Position numbers and translations under genes: made by a program. Shown here piece after piece: positions 57,666 through 64,000 of a DNA stretch of 64,000 nt. The notes under the pieces were generated by a model that saw only the letters and a program-made list of their open reading frames with translations, did not search any database and was not told where the DNA came from. The stretch is from positions 257,968,958-258,032,957 of the forward strand of contig NC_080540.1 in NCBI RefSeq assembly GCF_028640845.1. Direction: 5' to 3'. The DNA comes from Ahaetulla prasina. Lineage: Eukaryota; Chordata; Lepidosauria; Squamata; Colubridae. Position 1 is the first letter of the stretch; every line of letters begins with the position of its first letter.

Positions 57666-58960
57666 AATAGAATAGAATAGAATAGAATAGAATAGAATAG
57701 AATAGAATAGAATTTATTGGCCAAGTGTGATTGGACACACAAGGAATTTGTTTTGGTGCATATGCTCTCAGTGTACATAAAATAAAAGAAAAAGAAAAAG
57801 AAAGAAAGAAAAAAATACCTTCATCAAAGGTACAACATTTACAACACAAATGATGGTCATAGGGTATAATTTAAAACTTAATGATAAGCAACAAAAGTTA
57901 CAGAAATACAGTCATAAGTGGAAAGAGATTGGTGATGGGAACGATGAGAAGTTTAATAGTAGTGTAGATTTAGTAAATAGTTTGACATTGTTGAGGGAAT
58001 TATTTGTTTAGCAGAGTGATGGCCTTCGGGAAAAACTGTTCTTGTGTCTAGTTGTTCTGGTGTGCAATGCTCTATAGCGTCGTTTTGATGGTAGGAGTTA
58101 AAACAGTTTATGTCCAGGATGTGAGGGATCTGTAAATATTTTCACAGCTCTCTTCTTGATTCGTGCAGTATACAGGTCTTCAATGGAAGGCAGGTTGGTA
58201 GCAATTATTTTTTCTGCAGTTCTAATTATCCTCTGAAGTCTGTGTCTTTCTTGTTGGGTTGCAGAACCAAACCAGACAGTTATAGAGGTGCAAATGACAG
58301 ACTCAATAATTCCTCTGTAGAACTGGATCAGTAGCTCCTTGGGCAGTTTGAGCTTTCTGAGTTGGCGCAGAAAGAACAGTCTTTGTTGTCCTTTTTTGAT
58401 GATGTTTTTGATGTTAACTGTCCATTTAGATCTTGTGATACGATAGAACCTAGAAATTTGAAGGTTTCTGTTGATACTGTGTTGTCTAGTATTGTGAGAG
58501 GTGGAAGTATGGAGGGTTTTTCCTAAAGTCTACCACCATTTCTACAGTTTTGAGTGTGTTCAGTTCCAGATTGTTACGGTCGCATCACAAGGCTAGTCGG
58601 TCACACCACAAGGCTAGTCGTTCGACCTCACGTCTATATGTAGATTCGTCATTGTCTCGAATGAGACCAATCACTGTTGTGTCATCTGCGAACTTCAGTA
58701 GTTTAACAGATGAATCGTTGGAGATGCAGTATACAGAGAGAAGAGAAGTGGGGAGAGCACACAGCCTTGGGGGGGCCCTGTGCTAATTGTACAGGTATCT
58801 GAAGTGATCCTGCTTAGCTTTACCTGCTGCTCCCTGTTTGTTAGGAAGCTTGTGATCCACTTACAAGTCTGTTCAGGTACCTGTAGCTGGTTTAGCTTAG
58901 TTAGAAGAGTGTCTGGAATGATGGTATTGAATGCTGAACTAAAGTCTACAAAGAGGAAAA
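57666..58960 (-). mobile_element. Rex1/L3-type LINE nested in Bov-B
   Basis: Minus-strand RT with GPPQGCVLS near 58765 (motif B), LLKFADDTTVIGLIRD (58653-58709, motif C), then the C-terminal region and the 3' UTR with 'aaatgttgtacctttgatga' type words, ending in an (AATAG)n tail (57666-57715 in plus reading). 5'-truncated within the RT near 58960. The repeated hexamer gaatag (57660-57665 and 58961-58966) is the likely TSD. The frames are broken by several indels. Confidence 0.88.
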
Positions 58961-59872
58961 GAATAGCTCAGTGGAATACTGCCACCTCCACTAGCTTTGC
59001 TGTTGCTCAGATTTCCTAAGGCCCATTTGACTTGAGGTCAGTGACCACCCCATCGTGGTTATCAGGGATGTTAAGCTCGTTCTTGTATAGTACTTCGGTG
59101 TAATTTTGCCACCTCTTCTTAATCTCTTCTGCCTCTGTTAGGTCCCTGCCATTTTGATCCTTTATTATGCCCATCTTTGCATGAAACGTTCCCTTCATAT
59201 CTCCAATTTTCTTGAAGAGATATCTGGTCTTCCCTATTCTATTGTTTTTTCTATTTCTATGTACTGTTAATTTAAGAAGTCATTCTTATCTCTTCTAGCT
59301 GTTCTCTGGAATTCTGCATTCAATTGGGTGTATCTTTCTCTTTCTCACTTGCCTTTCGCTTCCTTTCTTTCCTCAGCTATTTGATAAGCTTCCTCAGACA
59401 GCCATTTTTCTTACTTTGGATGGTTTTAGTTGCTACCTTTGTACAATGTTGTGAACCTCATCCATAGTTCTTCAGGCACTCTGTCTATCAGATATAATTC
59501 CTTAAATCTATTTGTCACTTCTACTATATATTCATCAGGGATATGAATTAGTTCATACCTGAGTGGCCTAGTGCTTTTCCCTACTTTCTTCAATTTAAGT
59601 CTAAATTTTGCAATGAGAAGCTTATGATCTGAGCCACAGTCAGATCCTGGTCTTGTTTTTACTGACTATATAGAGCTTCTACACCTTTGGCTGTAAAGCA
59701 CAGTCAATCTGATTTCTGTGTTGACTGTCTGGTGATGTCTCTTGGGTTGTTGGAAGAGAATATTTGCTATGACCATTGACAAAATTCTATCAGCCTATGC
59801 CCTGATTTTTACTCTAAGGCTATTTTGTAGTCCAAGGCCAAACTTGCTTGTTATTCTGGTTATCTTTTGGCT

Positions 59873-60244
59873 TCATACTTTAGCATTCCAAACCCCCATG
59901 ATGATAAAGACATCATTTTTTCGTGTTAATTCTATAAGGTGCTGTAGGGCTTCATAGAACTGGTCAATTTTATCCTCTTCAGCACCAGTGATTGAGGTAT
60001 AGACTTGGACTACTGTAATATTGAATGGTTTTCCTTGGATTCGAACAGAGATCATTCTGTCATTTTGGGGATTGTATCCCAGTATTGCTTTTCCTATTCT
60101 TTTATTGACTGTGAAGGCTGAGGGATTCTTGCCCACAGTAGTATACCTGATGGTTATCTGAATTAAACTCACCATTCCTGTCCATTTTAGTTCTCTGATT
60201 CCTAAGATGTCAATGTTCAGTCTTGACATCTCTTGTTTGACCAT
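59873..60244 (-). pseudogene. Bov-B endonuclease, catalytic residue lost
   Basis: The frame reads LNIDILGIRELKWTGMV near its start, then NITVVQVYTSITGAEEDKID and VFIIMGVWNAKV at its end. LINE endonucleases of this clade have GDWNAKVG here, so the catalytic Asp is Val. The rest of the domain continues downstream in other frames. The 5' part of the frame begins with a chance Met. Confidence 0.85.
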
Positions 60245-60889
60245 GTCCAGCTTGCCTTGATTCTCATGAACTCAACTCTTACATTCCAGTTTCCTATGGA
60301 GAATAGATCTTTACAGCATCGGACTTTCCTTTCACCACCAGATACATCCACAGCTGAGCATCCTTTTGACTTTGGCCCAGTTGCTTCACTCTTTCTGGCA
60401 CTACTAGTACTAGTCTTCTGCTCTTCCCCAGTAGCATATTGGACACCTTCTGACCTGAGGGCCTCATCTTCCAGTGTCATATCTTTTTGCCTTTTGGTAC
60501 TGTCCATGAGGTTTTTCATGGCAAAGATACTGGAGAGGGTTGTCATTTCCTTCTCCAGTGGATCACATTTTGTCCGAGCTCTCTGCTATGACCTGTCCGT
60601 CTTGGGTGTCCCTGCATGGCATAGCTCATAGCTTTATTGAGCTATGCAAACCCCTTTGGCACGACAAGGCAGTAATCCATGAAGGAGCTGTTATCTGTAG
60701 AGAGGATTAAATAACAAGCAAAATGTAGCAGAAAACCCATTTTTCTGGAACCCTTTTTTCAGCAATACATGAAATAATCATACCTGAAGAAGCAACCAGC
60801 AGTTGGTCAGACATTGTGTCACAACATCTCCAACAGAATCACCAAGTCTGAAAAATATGCAATAAAAATATCTCAAGAAACAATCCATG

Positions 60890-61449
60890 TGTTGTAACCA
60901 GACTCAAGTAGGTAGTAATAAACTTAGTCCACGGAAAAACAAACTTTATTCGAACAGCTGGGAATTACTTCATTCCCAGTGTCATTCAACTCAAAGTAAA
61001 ACAAATGCCTCCCAACACAAATTTCTCAGTTATCTAACAAACCTTAGTCAATTAGGCAAACTGCCAAAGGCCCTACCTGGCAAACGTCCAGAAGCCACAA
61101 AACAAAGACGTACACAAAGCAGAAGACAGAGCAGAAGACACAGCTACAATGTTGTTTTCTGGCAAAGCTGAAACACCAGTGCTGGTCTATTTTAAGTCTT
61201 ATGGGAGGGGCCAATCATCTCTTGGCCCTACTCCCGAGTTGTCCTCTCTGCTTGAGCTGCTCTTGCCTTCTGGCAGCTCTTCTCAGGCATGCATTAGAAA
61301 CAGGTTCCTCCTGTTCCTCTGCCTCACTACTATCAATTTCTGGAGGCTCTGGAGTCCGCACCTCACTTCCCAATGGCCCTGGCCTCACCTCAGCCTCATC
61401 GCTGTCTGACTCCATTGCCAGCTCCGTAGGCTGCTGACGGACCACAACA
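60890..61449 (-). mobile_element. Solo LTR, TGTTGTGG...TTACAACA
   Basis: Minus strand starts TGTTGTGGTCC and ends GGTTACAACA, with a near-perfect inverted TGTTGT/ACAACA pair. Flanks ccatg (60885-60889) and ccatc (61450-61454) match 4 of 5 bases. U3-like part with GATTGGCCCCTCCC, a TATA-like TTAAAATA, and a poly-A signal (gaataaagttt, minus strand near 60945). Related to, but diverged from, the other TGTTGTG LTRs. The 106-codon acidic frame (minus strand, 61215-61535) crosses its 5' edge and is not a gene. Confidence 0.88.
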
Positions 61450-61547
61450 CCATCCTTTATGCATGCTGCCTCACTTAGATCCTGCTCAGAAACATTCTTT
61501 GGGTGCTTTAATCTAGTGAAAGGGTAGAAAAACAAGGCATTGTGGAT

Positions 61548-61755
61548 GTCTATGGAGATTCTCTGTCTTCCATGTCATGGTTGTCCCCAAGGTGCTTTTT
61601 TAAAAAGCAACTGGACTATTTTTTTATTTGAAGACATTTCTTGTCTCATCTGACATTCTGCTTCAGAACTGAAGAAGCTTCTTGGATGAGAAGTGAAACA
61701 TCTTAAGGAAAAACAAAATCCAGTTGCCTTTTGAAAAAGCACAAGGGACAAGGGA
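61548..61755. repeat. Palindromic element, copy of the 3430-3700 family
   Basis: Starts tgtctatggagattctctgt, and has 'aaggtgcttttttaaaaagc', 'agaagcttcttggatgagaa' and 'ccagttgccttttgaaaaag'. The left inner arm has decayed, so the hairpin is weaker than at 3.5 kb. Confidence 0.7.
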
Positions 61756-62689
61756 CTTCTATTTATGAAATTCCATTTCTAGAATGAAACGTCTGGTGCT
61801 CATGTCTTTGGCATTATTTCTCTTCTTCAGGACTTTTTTAAAAGTTCTTTTCTTGCTATTGGGACAATGTCTCTTTGGAGTCTCAACCCCCCCCCCACCC
61901 CCATGAGGTGAGGAGGTCATGGACCAGATGGTAAATCTTCTCTGTTTTAGTCCCTATATTTTTGGAACTCTTTGGCTTTTGTAAGGGAATGTGTGGATGA
62001 CCTTGGTGAATGAGGAGAAGAGATGCTGCCTAGGAAACAATCAAAAAAGAGAATAAGGAGCCCCCAGTGGCTTAACACTTAGAGGAAGAAATTTAGGAAA
62101 GATGTGCTGTAATTGATCAGACAATTAAAAGTGGAACTTTTAGGCTTGCAAAATTCTGTTAACGTAGCTTTATGATAGACTAGATTTTAGCTCATCTAGT
62201 TGTATATCCTCTCTGGTTTATTCTCTTTCAGGACAGCAGAAACTTTCTTTCTGCTTGGTAGAATCTCATGCCTTCCATCACTTCTATGAAGGGTAAAAAG
62301 AATCATGCAGTGTCTCCTCCCCTTCAGATCTTCACAAAATCTTTTCTGATCTCAACCAGGTGCACTTGAGGAAATTTCACACTTCTCTCAATACAGCAAT
62401 CTTTCAACAGTATAATGCTGTCCATCTCAGAATCTAGCCAACATTATTCTTTACTAAAACTAATAACATATTTTCAAAGCCAGTGCTGTCTGGGTCTATC
62501 TTGGATTGTAACTTCCCCGCAGTTTTTCCGGATCACAGATGTATTTGTTTATTTTAAGTCACTGCCTTTTTTGCCAACTCAGGAGCTGCCCTTCTTTTTC
62601 TATTAGGAGAATATACTTCCTATGAGAAGTTATTTCCCCTAATTTAAGGTAGCTAGTATTGGTTACAAAAGTATGGAGTATATATGGTG
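61756..62689. other. Non-coding DNA, no feature seen
   Basis: Nothing recognised. Confidence 0.4.
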
Positions 62690-62838
62690 TAGGGTTTCCT
62701 GTCTAAGGTGGGGGTTGGACTAGAAGACTTCCAAAGTCCCTTCCAACTCTGTTATTCTATTCTATTCTATTCTATTCTATTCTATTCTATTCTATTCTAT
62801 TCTATTCTATTCTATTCTATTCTATTCTATTCTATTCT
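62690..62838 (+). mobile_element. CR1 3' end with (TATTC)n tail
   Basis: The last 65 bp of CR1 ('ttggactagaagacttccaa', 'gtcccttccaactctgttat') followed by about 17 perfect tattc units (62752-62836). The tail may have expanded after insertion. Confidence 0.9.
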
Positions 62839-63769
62839 GGCTTGTATGAATTTGTGACAAACAAACTCACAGAAAGAAAGATTTGGATTTTTGCAGACTC
62901 TTTTAAATGTTTCAGAGAATATCATATTTGAAACCAATGGTCTATCTTACAGTTGGAAGATTATCTTACATTCAAGGCTACCTTCTTTGAAGCAAATAGG
63001 GCAGTATGCTTTTTATTAACTTTTCAGCAATTAAGTTTTTTTAACATGTTTTATTATTCTATATCTTTGTGGTGTGCAATCCAAGTCAATTCTAGTCAGA
63101 TGAATGGTTATATAAGTTTGACAAAGACATAAATTATAGCATCTTTCCTGTTAATTGTATTTCATTGTTTTTATTGTTTCACTAGTTCTCTAGTATTCAC
63201 TAGTTCAATAGTATTTTAGTGATTTTAGATTTGTGATGCCTACAAAGAATTTTACTTATTTGGCAAATTAAACATTTAATAAGCAGGCAGTATAATCTAA
63301 TTTTAACATTTGAACTGGAAGGACACAGTTTCCGTTATTTATTACTTTCCAATAAATCCAAAAATACACAAATCACACAAATGATGCAATTCAAAGCAAG
63401 GTTTTCAGGGTGGCAGGACAAGAATGGCCACCCAAGCACCTCTGGAGAGTGCCAGTTTAGGACATGGCAGACTTGTTATTCTGCCTGATTAGAAGCTGAG
63501 ACTACCAGCCTCTGAGGCAAATCAGCATGAGAAGAAAGAAAGAATGTCTTCTGTGGCTTGTTCCAGAGCCACTTACCTTCTCACTTTCCCTTTGCCTCTC
63601 TGTCCTCCTCAGCAACGACACTTTGCGGGAGAGCCTCCCCACTGTCTGTACCCCTTCCTGAAGGTGGCAGCTGCTGTGGCCTTACATTTTACATCAGATG
63701 TCATCTCCTAAGGCTCCAATTAAGCAGCCACAAACTGCCTTCTGACTGATGAAGATGTACAGGCTAGGT
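62839..63769. other. Non-coding DNA, no feature seen
   Basis: Nothing recognised. The Ser/Leu-rich frame at 63558-63749 has no motif. Confidence 0.4.
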
Positions 63770-64000
63770 CCATGATGGCGAACCTATGACATGCATGTCA
63801 CAGGTGGCACACAACACCCTCTCTGATGGCATGGGAGCTGTTGCCCCAGTTCAGCTCTGCTGAACATGCACACGCACCTCCTGCCAGTCTCTGCCGCACA
63901 TGCTTGGGGGATGGGGCACATGTGGGGGGCAGTGCATGCATGTGGAGGATAGGATTCAATCCTGGGGGCCACACACGTATTCTATTTTGGGCGTTTGTGT
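63770..64000. mobile_element. hAT element, left end only (cut by window edge)
   Basis: catgatggcgaacctatgac and 'tcacaggtggcacac' match the usual left end of vertebrate hAT elements and resemble the copy at 7373. The right end and TSD lie outside the window. The interior is gc- and tgca-rich. Confidence 0.75.

Larger units (their letters stand above)
56490..60690 (-). mobile_element. Bov-B (RTE) LINE, near full length, interrupted
   Basis: Reads right to left: 5' region (about 60245-60690), endonuclease (59873-60244), linker (59016-59198), RT (56991-57508) and the C-terminus and tail (56490-56990). The terminal word 'gttagttacgaagttgtgtc' near 56524 is the Bov-B 3' end. A Rex1/L3 element (57666-58960) splits it, and part of the RT is deleted near 56985. 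Bov-B is known for horizontal transfer among squamates and ruminants; nothing in this copy shows that directly. Confidence 0.92.

Noticed and set aside
61215..61535. 106-codon acidic protein
   Set aside because: It spans the edge of the solo LTR at 61449 and has no motif.

Overview
The window reads as non-coding DNA of a squamate reptile, most likely a snake. The evidence is its mix of repeats: CR1, L2, L1 and Bov-B LINEs, Rex1/L3-type LINEs with (AATAG)n tails, Sauria-type SINEs, other tRNA-derived SINEs whose tail matches the L2 3' end, hAT elements with 8-bp target-site duplications (TSDs), and solo LTRs with 5-bp TSDs. I found no exon, tRNA, rRNA or CRISPR array of the host. All long open frames belong to retrotransposons or are chance readings of repeats. 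Species and chromosome cannot be fixed from the sequence alone.

Layout. 0-12 kb: a SINE, a solo LTR (2655-3227), an L2 LINE on the minus strand (3829-7318) split by a second solo LTR (5943-6355), a hAT element (7373-7801) and a minus-strand CR1 (about 9540-11650). 12-19 kb: sparse DNA with microsatellites, SINE pieces, CR1 and Rex1/L3 3' ends, and a small hAT-like MITE. 19-29 kb: a three-level nest in which a SINE carries an LTR and the LTR carries a full-length but frameshifted L1 (19404-26873). This L1 region also holds three direct tandem duplications. 29-41 kb: LINE remnants, a Sauria SINE, a CpG-rich segment with NRF1- and YY1-like motifs joined to an L2 3' end (33679-35535), a 1.5-kb tandem duplication, and a 5'-truncated minus-strand L1 (38388-40041). 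41-56 kb: fragments of another LINE family, a hAT element carrying an LTR and a SINE (46796-47835), a third L2 fragment, and a second hAT nest-free copy (53097-53611). 56-64 kb: a long minus-strand Bov-B LINE (about 56490-60690) with a Rex1/L3 element inside it, another solo LTR, and the start of a hAT element at the right edge.

Nothing here acts as a gene network. The useful content is history: insertion order can be read from the TSDs, and five local tandem duplications with short homology at their joints need to be tested as either real events or assembly artefacts. Family names rest on motifs and remembered family hallmarks, not on a database search.
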